Part shown: one piece after another, positions 1-8,100 of the stretch
Layout of the letters: each line of letters starts with the position of its first letter
Position numbering within the stretch: the stretch's first letter is position 1
Assembly (NCBI GenBank): GCA_003223215.1
Contig: QHYH01000148.1
Span: 1 to 33,324 of the forward strand
Origin: Acidobacteriota bacterium
Lineage (GTDB): Bacteria; Acidobacteriota; Terriglobia; Acidiferrales; UBA7541
Length of the DNA stretch: 33,324 nucleotides
Reading direction: 5' to 3'
Translations under genes and position numbers: made by a program
The notes under the pieces: generated by a model
Database searches by the model: none
What the model saw: only the letters and a program-made list of their open reading frames with translations
What the model was told of the DNA's origin: nothing

Positions 1-55
1 CCGGAAGTCGCTGGGCGAGCCGATCGCGGGAATCGAGGATGTTCTTCTGTTTCAT
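1..55 (-). CDS. 5' end of an unidentified gene, cut by the window edge
   Basis: An ATG at 55-53 opens a minus-strand frame that stays open to the window edge, giving 18 codons beginning MKQKNILDSRDRLA. The fragment is too short to identify. The start codon lies in the left arm of an 8+8 bp inverted repeat (48-71), the arrangement expected of a self-repressing regulator gene, so a transcription factor is the best guess. That is inference only. Confidence 0.4.
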   Translation of the reverse strand, partial: MKQKNILDSRDRLAQRLP

Positions 56-71
56 TCTATTGTATGAAACA
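48..71. promoter_or_regulatory. 8-bp-arm inverted repeat over a start codon (operator candidate)
   Basis: TGTTTCAT at 48-55 and its exact reverse complement ATGAAACA at 64-71 are separated by 8 bp. The left arm holds the start codon of the minus-strand gene at the window edge. A 24-bp dyad at a start codon is typical of an autorepressor site, for example of MarR or TetR proteins. The protein that binds it is not known. Confidence 0.5.
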
Positions 72-375
72 CAATAGCGACCTTTGTGTCAACACATTTT
101 TACATTTTTTCTCTTTGCGGGTACTCAGAAACTGGGGGAGGGCAAGTAACAATTTTGTCGGTTTGTTGGGGAACTCTGGTCCGCCTCGGCGAATTCGTCA
201 GAGACAACCCTTTTCCTGCCTGTGCTTTTTCGACATTGAATGCAGTTAATCGCTCAGGCCGGCAAAAACGGCACAAGAGGGACATCAGATGTGCCGAGCC
301 CTGTCGCGCAATAACTCTTGGTGAGCTCATCGAACCGCCGGCACGGGCAAGTGCCATCGCTTTAAACACACCACA
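72..375. other. Intergenic stretch, no gene seen
   Basis: About 300 bp between the edge gene and the end of the TetR gene. The small open frames here overlap one another on both strands and show no recognisable protein. No tRNA, repeat or clear terminator was seen. Confidence 0.5.
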
Positions 376-1137
376 CTAGATTCCAGGGCTCGATCTGTGC
401 GGCTCTGCATCGTCGAAGAGTGCTTGTCGGAACAACTTGTCTCCGGCGACCACGAATGCACAAGCTCGCGGGAGCCGAAGCGTCAGTGCACAAGCGGGGA
501 GCGCACGTCTCACCAAGGACATGAGTGAGGTCGTCGCCCACTGCCGCGGGCTTTTGTCTAATAGCCACCACAGAATAATCGCCAGGTGTACTAGATAAAG
601 GAGTCGACCCAATGCTGCCGCAACCTCTGGCCGAGGCGCGTCGGTCGCGCCGACCACGGCATCGTGGAAGACCTTGTGCACTCGCTGTCGTGAGAACGCT
701 GTGGCCGGCGTAAACAGCCCCTCATTCGCGTCACCGATCAGCACCGGAACCAGGGCGGCGAGGGTGCTCCGATGAGGACTCAGAACCTGCAAACTCGTGG
801 TGAGTGCGAACATGAGCCGGTCGCGCCACTTGCCAATCTTCATTTCTGCCGCCCGAGAGGCGTATTTGGCGGAGAGTTCGTCGTATAGCGCAAGGATCAC
901 CGCACGCTTGCTCGGAAAGTAGCGGTAGAGAAGGCCGACGCTGACGCCCGCTCGGTCCGCCACGTCTCGTAGTGTCGTCGCCTCGTAGCCACGCTCGGCA
1001 ATCAGTGCGATGGCCGTGTTGTAAAGGCTGAGCCTTGCCGCAACACCCTGCGGTGTTCGCCCTCGCGGCCGGCCCCGGCCACGCCGATTCGGGGTTGCTT
1101 CCGAGCTATATGGCTCCTTGCTATTTTCAGTAAACAT
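376..1137 (-). CDS. TetR/AcrR family transcriptional regulator
   Basis: A 253-residue DNA-binding repressor. A basic N-terminal stretch (RGRGRPRGR, about residues 19-27) precedes a classic TetR helix-turn-helix at about 35-85, with GYEATTLRDVADRAGVSVG and the LLYRYFPSKRAVILALY recognition segment. The remaining 165 residues form the variable ligand and dimer domain, so the effector cannot be predicted. The frame is open further upstream, but ATG 1137 is preferred because it removes a tail that overlaps the divergent gene and because it sits in a 16-bp perfect palindrome (1129-1144). A TTGCCA/TTTAAT promoter (1175-1147) would give an almost leaderless mRNA. The gene diverges from the DCC/DUF4166/DUF2071 operon and probably represses both it and itself. 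Confidence 0.85.
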   Translation of the reverse strand: MFTENSKEPYSSEATPNRRGRGRPRGRTPQGVAARLSLYNTAIALIAERGYEATTLRDVADRAGVSVGLLYRYFPSKRAVILALYDELSAKYASRAAEMKIGKWRDRLMFALTTSLQVLSPHRSTLAALVPVLIGDANEGLFTPATAFSRQRVHKVFHDAVVGATDAPRPEVAAALGRLLYLVHLAIILWWLLDKSPRQWATTSLMSLVRRALPACALTLRLPRACAFVVAGDKLFRQALFDDAEPHRSSPGI

Positions 1138-1146
1138 GTTTACTAT
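1118..1146 (+). promoter_or_regulatory. Possible promoter of the DCC/DUF4166/DUF2071 operon
   Basis: TTGCTA (1118-1123) and TACTAT (1141-1146) are 17 bp apart and flank the 16-bp palindrome. The -10 box is only 4/6 to consensus; TATATT at 1144-1149 is an alternative. Either choice places the transcription start within a few bases of the ATG at 1155, and there is no Shine-Dalgarno sequence. Confidence 0.35.
1129..1144. promoter_or_regulatory. 16-bp perfect palindromic operator between divergent genes
   Basis: AGTAAACATGTTTACT is identical to its reverse complement. It contains the TetR start codon (1137-1135) and ends 10 bp before the start of the divergent DCC gene (1155). A TetR dimer bound here would block both directions. 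The size and symmetry fit known TetR operators. Binding itself is inferred. Confidence 0.7.
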
Positions 1147-1175
1147 ATTAAAGCATGTCTGAGTCAGCTTGGCAA
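1147..1175 (-). promoter_or_regulatory. Promoter of the TetR gene, leaderless geometry
   Basis: On the minus strand TTGCCA (1175-1170) and TTTAAT (1152-1147) are separated by 17 bp, each 5/6 to the sigma70 consensus. The -10 box ends 9 bp before the ATG at 1137, so transcription should begin about 3 nt from the start codon. The promoter lies inside the 5' end of the divergent DCC gene. Confidence 0.5.
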
Positions 1176-1607
1176 ACGTCGATCTCACCCGGAGGCGAAC
1201 ACTTGGTTCTTTACGATGGGGTGTTCGGACTGTGCAATCGTCTGAATAATTTCGTTCTGGCGCGCGACACCCGAGCCGTCTTCGATTTCGCATCTCTCCA
1301 GAGTACGGTTGGTCGGTCTACTTTGGCACGCTTCGGGAGAAATCCGGAGGATCTGAACACCTTTTATCTCGTGACGAACTACCGGTCCGAATCACCGGCA
1401 CTCCTCTCCAAGGCCAGCGCGGCGCTGTTCGTGACGAAGAAGCTTGGCGACCCGTGGCGTTGGTTGAGGCTCTTCGGAGTCTTTCCAAGTGCGTTACTGG
1501 ATCGGGCCTACGACCTGACTGCTCGATACCGCTATCGGCTCTTCGGGCGATACGAGAGCTGTTTGATGCCGAGTGCGGAATACAAGAAGCGTTTCATCGA
1601 CCCATGA
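1155..1607 (+). CDS. DUF393 (DCC / YuxK-like) thiol-oxidoreductase family protein, first Cys replaced
   Basis: A 150-residue protein of the DCC family, thioredoxin-like proteins named for a conserved Asp-Cys-Cys signature. The family core is seen in order: LVLYDGVFGLCNR (18-29), a middle segment ending SKASAALFVTKKLG, and a C-terminal RYRLFGRYESCLMP. The usual YDGxCGxC motif reads YDGVFGLC, so the first cysteine is Phe24 and only Cys27 remains; CxxC-type redox chemistry is therefore unlikely unless Cys137 substitutes. It is the first gene of an operon and overlaps the next gene by 4 bp (ATGA at 1604-1607). The precise role of the family is unknown; in other genomes it often travels with DoxX and DUF4166 proteins. 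Confidence 0.8.
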   Translation: MSESAWQTSISPGGEHLVLYDGVFGLCNRLNNFVLARDTRAVFDFASLQSTVGRSTLARFGRNPEDLNTFYLVTNYRSESPALLSKASAALFVTKKLGDPWRWLRLFGVFPSALLDRAYDLTARYRYRLFGRYESCLMPSAEYKKRFIDP

Positions 1608-3370
1608 AGCTCACCGCTGAAACTCTCATCAAGTCGGATCGAGAAACCGTTTGGCGTCTATCGCAGACGCCGCTCCTTCACGCGAGATGGGATCTCCGAT
1701 TCACCGACATCGAGTACCTACCTCGTGAGTCGGCCGCCGAACCCCAACGCTTTCGTTACGCAACCCGCATCGGCTTTGGCCTTGCAGTGAAGGGATGGGG
1801 TGAAACGATCGGTGATCCAGAGCGCTCGACATCAGCACTCAGGTTCGGTTCAACTGACGCCAAGTCCATCATCCGGGAAGGCACGGGGTCATGGACATAC
1901 AGTGAGCAAGCCGGGACGGTTCGCTTCAGCACTGTCTACGACTACACAATCCGCCACGGTTGGTTCGGGCGTGTGCTCGATCTGCTGTTTCGTCCACTCA
2001 TGATTTGGGCGACCCGATGGAGCTTCGATCGACTACGCATCTGGATCGAAGATGGCGTTCAACCCGAGACATCTTTTCGGCTATGGCTCCTCAAGGTCGT
2101 CGCGCGCTGCGCGCTGGCGCTCAGTTGGATCTACGAAGGGCTGATTCCGAAAATCCTGATTCAGCGAGCGAACGAGCTTGCTCTCGTTCAGCAGGCGGGT
2201 CTGTATTGGCGCACACCTGGTCGTACGCTCGCCGCGTTGGGCCTTACAGAAATCGCGTTTGGACTCTGGCTTCTCTTGGGCCGCTTCGAAAAACTTGCCG
2301 CCATCCTCTCCACTATCGGCATCGTTTCGCTCGCCACTCTCGTGACATCGCTGCACCCGGCAGTTCTAGCCGATCCGCTTGGTGGAATTTCGAAGAATCT
2401 GGGGCTTCTAGCTTGCGGGCTAATCGTCTGGGGCCTGTCTGATCTTTCGCCCTTGGCTTCCCGCGCGAAACCTCGCCAGCGTCACGAGACGGGGGATGGA
2501 GTGCGGTCGCCTTTTGCCGAAGCCCTGCGCGAAGATCTTCATCTCGCGGCGCCGCTTGTGCGCGCACATCTGACGCCAGAGCTGGGAGTCTGCACGTTCC
2601 AAGGCACTATGAAAAGCGTGTGGCGCATCGAAGGGCTCCGCCGATGGCTCAGCGCTCCGTTTCTATGGGTGGGGAGCTGGATGCACACGCTGTTTCCCGA
2701 GACTGGAGACGGAATCCCATTCCAGGTCGTGAATCGGTTCTTCATCGGAACAGACGGTATCGCTCGCATGACGTTCGAACGCAGGTTTCATTTTCCGGGC
2801 GTTGACCGGCGCTTTGAAGCGACAATGCGATATGACGAAAAAGCTGATGTGATCCTGGACGCTCTCGGCCACAGACGTCACCTTCTGGTCGAGCTCGTTC
2901 CGACTATCGAAGATGGCGCCATCACGCTCCGATCGCGTCGCCAGTGGCTCACGCCGTTCGGGTTGCCAATTCGAATCCGCTTACCGCGATTCCTCGCCGG
3001 TGAAGCCGCGATTGAAGAGTGGCAGGAGAGCGAGACATCGTTGGGCATCCGCGTGACCATTTCTAATCGGCTGTTCGGGGCATTCTTCGGCTACGAAGGA
3101 GCATTCGAACGAACCGATGGAGTGGCCGACAACGTTCAACGAGTAGTCCCCGCTTCGACCGTAGATCGGCATCTTTCAGGCGCGGCGCGAGTCGGGCTGG
3201 TTCTGGCTGGTTCTGGCTGCGGTCATTGGAACAGCAGCCTACGGGGCAAGCTTTGGGGTTGGTTCCATTTCGAATTGGGCAAGGGTCTGGGGCACCCGTG
3301 TCGCCTTAGCCGCTGGACTTTCGTGGCCCATGTTCGGGCTTGCGTTGCTTTTAGCGCGTCGAGCTGGTAG
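1604..3370 (+). CDS. SRPBCC / DoxX-like / DUF4166 membrane protein, frameshifted near its C-terminus
   Basis: The start at 1604 overlaps the stop of the DCC gene (ATGA); a longer upstream frame is rejected as lying inside that gene. Three modules are visible: a START/SRPBCC-like region (about 1-150), a DoxX-like four-helix membrane unit (about 165-285, with WRTPGRTLAALGLTEIAFG and LHPAVLADPLGG), and a DUF4166 domain (about 325-505, from LGVCTFQGTMKSVWR to FFGYEGAFER). After about residue 520 the frame drifts into low-quality sequence and stops at 3370. Removing one 10-bp unit of a tandem repeat at 3195-3214 joins it to the frame ending at 3653, giving about 679 residues with further membrane helices. 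The function is unknown; a lipid or small-molecule handling role is only a guess. Confidence 0.8.
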   Translation: MKLTAETLIKSDRETVWRLSQTPLLHARWDLRFTDIEYLPRESAAEPQRFRYATRIGFGLAVKGWGETIGDPERSTSALRFGSTDAKSIIREGTGSWTYSEQAGTVRFSTVYDYTIRHGWFGRVLDLLFRPLMIWATRWSFDRLRIWIEDGVQPETSFRLWLLKVVARCALALSWIYEGLIPKILIQRANELALVQQAGLYWRTPGRTLAALGLTEIAFGLWLLLGRFEKLAAILSTIGIVSLATLVTSLHPAVLADPLGGISKNLGLLACGLIVWGLSDLSPLASRAKPRQRHETGDGVRSPFAEALREDLHLAAPLVRAHLTPELGVCTFQGTMKSVWRIEGLRRWLSAPFLWVGSWMHTLFPETGDGIPFQVVNRFFIGTDGIARMTFERRFHFPGVDRRFEATMRYDEKADVILDALGHRRHLLVELVPTIEDGAITLRSRRQWLTPFGLPIRIRLPRFLAGEAAIEEWQESETSLGIRVTISNRLFGAFFGYEGAFERTDGVADNVQRVVPASTVDRHLSGAARVGLVLAGSGCGHWNSSLRGKLWGWFHFELGKGLGHPCRLSRWTFVAHVRACVAFSASSW

Positions 3371-3653
3371 CGCCTGGGAGTGGTTTGATACCTGTCTGCG
3401 CACGATGGCTCTAGGGATCGCGCTGTTGAGTTTTGCGAGTGTAGTCAACCTAGCCGTGGCCACTACCGCGTCGCGTAGGGGAAGCACCGCTTTCGTCGCT
3501 GTGCATCTCGCGCTCCTGCTGGTAGCGGATGTATCGATGGCGGTCTACTTCACGCGCAAGGCGCTCCGCCTGGGGATGCCACTGAGCATAGCGGTGATTC
3601 TGTGGGTTGGAGTATTGAATGGCACGTTTGCGCTTTTGTTGGTCCTGCCATGA
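3165..3653 (+). pseudogene. Displaced C-terminal membrane segment of the DUF4166 protein
   Basis: This frame opens after a stop at 3162-3164 and has no ATG until 3330, yet it reads as good membrane protein well before that: GWFWLVLAAVIGTAAYGASF, then ALAAGLSWPMFGLALLLARR, and two more hydrophobic segments to LNGTFALLLVLP. About four helices are predicted. It is therefore best read as the 3' end of the gene at 1604, cut off by the 10-bp duplication at 3195-3214. An alternative is a separate 107-residue gene starting at 3330. Its stop overlaps the start of the DUF2071 gene (ATGA at 3650-3653), so the original operon was fully coupled. Confidence 0.7.
3195..3219 (+). repeat. 10-bp tandem repeat, 2.5 copies, at the frameshift
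   Basis: GGCTGGTTCT occurs at 3195-3204 and 3205-3214, followed by GGCTG at 3215-3219. Two units put the downstream membrane segment out of frame; one unit would restore a single reading frame. It is a likely replication-slippage site. Confidence 0.85.
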
Positions 3654-4387
3654 AATTAGAGATGGTCGGTAGGCTCGACGAGTGCTTTCTCTTGTCGTAC
3701 GGAATTGATCCCGCGCAGGCAGCCGGGCTTGTGCCAGCGGGGCTCGAGCTGATTACCTGTCGCGGGGCGGCGTTCTTCAACATCGTCATCTGTCACGTGG
3801 ATCGGATGAGGGCGCGTTTCACGCCACGCGCGCTCGGCGTGACGTACTGGCACATCGCGTATCGAGTTCAGGTTCGAGCAACCCTCGCCGATGATCGGCC
3901 GATTGAAGGGCTATATTTTCTGCGCAGCGATATTGATCGTCCGGTGTTCGGTGTCATTGGGAACAGGCTCACCGACTTTCACTTCCACGCCGCGAGGGTT
4001 CGATTCTCGAACAGCGACGAAGCGGCTTGGAGGCTCCGCGTGGAGCCAACAGCGGGCGACGCACTGGCGTCCCTCGCGGTTCGTCGCGCAGCGAGCAATT
4101 CGTTAGCGCCAGGTTCACCGTTTGCGTCATTGGAAGAGCGCGAGCGAGTGCTGAAGTACGCGCCGTTTGGACTATCGGTTTCCAAGTCGGGGCAATGCCT
4201 GCGTGTTGCTGAGGTGATTCGCGACGAGGCTCGGTGGAGAGAAGAGCCTGTCGAGGTGGAAGCTGCAGACTGGTCCTACCCTCGCAGCTTGGGCTTGCGC
4301 GACCTGCGGCTCGTGCGGGCGACCCGCGTGGCGCCGATTGATTACCGATGGCGAATCGGACGAACCGAACGGCTCGGGTCCATGTGA
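3650..4387 (+). CDS. DUF2071 (YqjF-like) family protein
   Basis: 245 residues with features of the DUF2071/COG3361 family, which has an acetoacetate-decarboxylase-like fold: a VTYWHIAYRVQV segment, GLYFLRSDIDRPVFGVIGNRLTDFHFHAARV, and a C-terminal strand series ending LVRATRVAPIDYRWR. The start at 3650 overlaps the previous stop by 4 bp and removes a 16-residue extension that would lie in the upstream gene. It is the last gene of the TetR-controlled operon. The family's substrate is unknown. The length is normal and nothing in it looks broken. Confidence 0.8.
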   Translation: MKLEMVGRLDECFLLSYGIDPAQAAGLVPAGLELITCRGAAFFNIVICHVDRMRARFTPRALGVTYWHIAYRVQVRATLADDRPIEGLYFLRSDIDRPVFGVIGNRLTDFHFHAARVRFSNSDEAAWRLRVEPTAGDALASLAVRRAASNSLAPGSPFASLEERERVLKYAPFGLSVSKSGQCLRVAEVIRDEARWREEPVEVEAADWSYPRSLGLRDLRLVRATRVAPIDYRWRIGRTERLGSM

Positions 4388-4743
4388 GATCGATTCACAT
4401 CTAATTGGGTCGCGCCGTTCAGCTTGTCCGGATTCGAAGATTTTCGTTCATGCGCTTGTGTAGTTCGGTTTGGTTAAAGATGCGTGTCTCTATCGCACGA
4501 TGCGAAAACTGACCCGACAATTGGCGCGAGATAAACTCATAGTTTCTTCGCCGTTTCTGTTCTGACTATGCGGAGAAGGGCGACTTCGAACCCCCAGATG
4601 CAAGATTCGGAAGTCCTTTTTTCTAACATATTTAGCAATTAAACTTATTCGACATAATAGTAATAGTTGGCGGGGGAAATTCCACGAATGAGTAACACGG
4701 AAAACCGTTGAGAAAAAGGTCCGTATTTTCAACCACTTTAATT
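4388..4743. other. Intergenic, partly AT-rich, no gene seen
   Basis: About 355 bp between the DUF2071 gene and the tRNA-Ser fragment. The part from 4615 to 4680 is clearly more AT-rich than its surroundings. No convincing ORF or terminator was found. The small open frames here are not protein-like. Confidence 0.5.
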
Positions 4744-4809
<66 letters not shown>

Positions 4810-5157
4810 GGGTGATTGCGCTCTGGCTCGCTGGTAAGTTGGTGAAAAGTAAAGACGCCGTTCGGCTCGCTCCGGATGGTTTGGGCACGGTTGGCAGGTT
4901 ATTGGGATAAATTGGGATAAAGGCTGCGAGCCGGACAAACAAACATTGACCCGCCGCCTTCCGGGACCGCCTGATGCTTGAATGGACTCCGGCTCGCGAG
5001 CGGGAGAAACACAAAGATGCGAGAGGTTTGCTTTCCGTGGCCGAAAATTCCAAGCAGCCTGAGAAAAACTGGTGCTCGATTCCGTCGCGCGCTAGGTACT
5101 GATTCTTCAGGAACCTGATGGTCGCCCGCGCCGCCGTCGCTCGACACGTGGACGCCA
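4810..5157. other. Island edge without a recognised gene
   Basis: About 350 bp between the tRNA fragment and the end of the TonB receptor gene. A 124-codon minus-strand frame crosses it but runs into the tRNA fragment and has no recognisable domain. A tandem direct repeat lies at 4901-4920. Confidence 0.5.
4901..4920 (+). repeat. Tandem ATTGGGATAA x2 near the left tRNA fragment
   Basis: Two exact adjacent 10-bp copies starting 92 bp inside the left repeat. The core TTGGGATA occurs again twice in tandem at 17090-17106, about 80 bp inside the other end. Paired short repeats near att sites can be integrase arm-binding sites; this is only a suggestion. Confidence 0.4.
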
Positions 5158-8100
5158 TCAGAAGTATAGCTTCAGCGCGAACTGCACTTCGCGCGGATCA
5201 CCCGGCCCGCCGGAACCCGTCCCCAGAATCGGCGAAAGCGTATTGGAGACCTTGCCGAACGATCCCGGAGAATTCAGGCTGGCGTTGGGATTCGCGAAGT
5301 TTGGATGGTTGAAGGCGTTGAAAAATTCGGCGCGGAACTGTAGCCGGTAGCGCTCCGTAAACCGGAATTGCTTGAACAGGCTCAGGTCGGTAGCGGCAAT
5401 TCCTGGCCCGTGGAATTTTCTCGGCGCACAAGACCCGAAAGTCCCATTCACCGGAACCGAAAACGCCGCTGGGTTGATGAAGAACCCAGTTGTTGTGTAC
5501 TTCTCGTGAGAGTCCGATGCCCCGGCAAACGGATCACCTGTGCAGTCGGCGTAAGCGGAGTGATTCGATCCGGTGAAGCTCCGATCCGCTGCGGTTACGC
5601 TGAACGGGCTGCCCGTCTGCAGGCTCACGATGCCATTCACTTGCCATCCACCCAGCGCTTTGCTCGCAAAACTGTCGCTCGAGAGATACCGCCTTCCGTG
5701 ACCGAACGGCAGGTCATAAATGAAGTTGCCCACGAAGCGATGGAGGATATCGAGGATGGAGTTGCTCATTTCTGCGCTGTAGTCATAGGCGTTCTGCGGC
5801 AGCGGCCCCGCTGTCAGGTTGTCCCCAAAATTAGCGAGTCCGTGGCTGTAGGTATAGTTCAACGCATAGGAAAGGCCCTTGGACATGCGCCGGCGCAACG
5901 AGAGCTCTAGGCTGTTGTAGTCGGTGTTCCCGTCGTTCGTGGCGTATTCCAGGAAGGCATGCTGTCCAGTGACGGCGCACTTCCCAGCGCTGACGAACGT
6001 GTCGATGTGTGACACCGTATTCAGATTTGCGTAGGGGAAGTCGATGATCGGGCAGCCGTTGTCCATGCCGCTGAACACCGCCTGATTGTAATTCCGCAAA
6101 CGGTTCATCTTGCGGCCCCAGTTCCCCACGTAGGTAGCGACGACGACGGTGTTGTCGGTCACTGCGATTTCCGGACCGAGGCTAACCTGTTCCACATAGC
6201 TGGAACGCTGGTTCGGATCCTGCGCACGGAACTGGATCTTCGTGAGATCGAACCCGACACCCGTTATTGTGCTTAACGGAAAGCCGTTCTGGAGCTGGAA
6301 GAGCGGCGTTGTGCTTCCCACTCCCTGGTTCAGCTGCACGTCGAGCAAAAATGGCGGGTTAAGCTGAATCAAGCTTTCTGAGCCGATGCGGTTGTAGTGC
6401 TGATAGAAAACGCCATAACCGCCGCGCCATACCAGTCTCGTCGTCATCTGATAGGCCAAACCTAGCCGCGGAGCGAAGTCGTTCTTGTCCGGGTTGATAA
6501 GCGCTCGATCTCCCCAGCCGGAGGCATCTTTCGCCGTCGTGATAACCCCGCCGCCATTGGCGGGATTAAAGTTGGACGTGTTGTTTTCCCGGCTCATGAT
6601 GGGAGAAAAGAGTTCGTATCGCAGACCGTAGGTGAGGGTGAGCTTCGGCGTGGTCCTCCACGTATCCATCGCATAAAAAGAATGGCCCGGCTGGAAGTAG
6701 TGCACGACGAGCGGCGTCGTGAAGTGTGTAGCGTCTACGTCGCCGAGCAGGAAGTCCGCGATTCCGAACGTCCCGCCCGCCGTGTACACTCCGTTGATCT
6801 GCAGTTCACCCTGCGGAGCGCGGATGTCCACGAAGTTGTCGCTGCGCCGCAGGTATTGATACCCAAACTTGAAGCTGTGGCTGCCCTTCAGCCAGCTCAG
6901 GTTGTCGATCAGATTCCACGCCTGCGAAATTTGATACTGCGGACGCCAGGGTGAGGTTCCCAGGCGCGTAAGGCCGTTGATTTCGATGGGTGGAAGCCCG
7001 GCGGTATTCGGCGTTTGGGGAATTCCGTTCAATCCATAGTCGGGTGCCAAGGACTTGCCCAAGGTTACGCCGATCGGATCGCTGTGCGCGTAGTCCCGGT
7101 TGAAGCCGAACCGTGCATCGTTGACCAGCGTCCCGGAAAGAGTTCTAGTCCACCCGAGAGAAACTAGTTGCGTGTGGGTACGGTACTGAGTTGCGAAATT
7201 CCCGTTTCCCACCACGGCGTTGCTCGTCCAGGGAGGATCCTGACGGCTCACGTGGTAGTAACTATAGCTCCCGAAGAGGTGGTTGTTGTGGTTGATGGCG
7301 TGGTCCACGCGGCCGTCGAGCGAGTAGACATCATTAGGCACTGTAGGTGAAAAAACATAGTTGGGCCCGCCTGTCCAGCCCCCCGCCACGTTGGGATCCG
7401 GAAAGAGCGCCAACAGCTTCGACGCAACTGGGTCAATACACGTTTGCCCGGTGGTGCTGGTGACCTGAATGATGTTGTTCTTGACGCAGCCGGTCTGGCC
7501 CGCCACGGGAGAATCGCTCAAGACCTTAGGGGTCGGTAGGCTCAAAAGCTCCGTAAAATTGCCCTGCTTCATCAGCGGCGTGGGAACAATGCTCTGGATC
7601 GTCGTGGACCGCCGGCTGCTGAAACGCTGGAAGTCGCCAAAGAAGAACGTCTTGTCCTTGATAATCGGCCCGCCGAACGTGCCGCCGAACTGGTTCTGAA
7701 CAAAACGGCCGCGCTTCTGGTTCGTTTTGTTGTTGATCCAGGAGTTTGCATCCAGCACGTTGTTTCGGATGTATTCGAAAACGTTTCCGTGGTACTCGTT
7801 CGTGCCGGACTTGATTGTGGCGTTGATCACCGCCCCGGCCGAATTGCCGAATTCGGAAGAATACGTCCGCGTCTGCACGCGAAATTCCTGCACCGCGTCC
7901 GGAGGCGGCTGCACCACCTGCACCGAGAATTCCTGCAGGTTTTCCGACCAGGAGTTGTTGTCGATGCCGTTCAGCAGAAAATTGTTTTGCAGCTCAAGAT
8001 TGCCATTCACGCTAAAGCGGTCCGGCGCTGGATTGTTCGCCGCATAGAACTTGTTCACTCCGGGTTCGAGCAGCGCCAAGTCTGCGTACCGGCGTCCATT

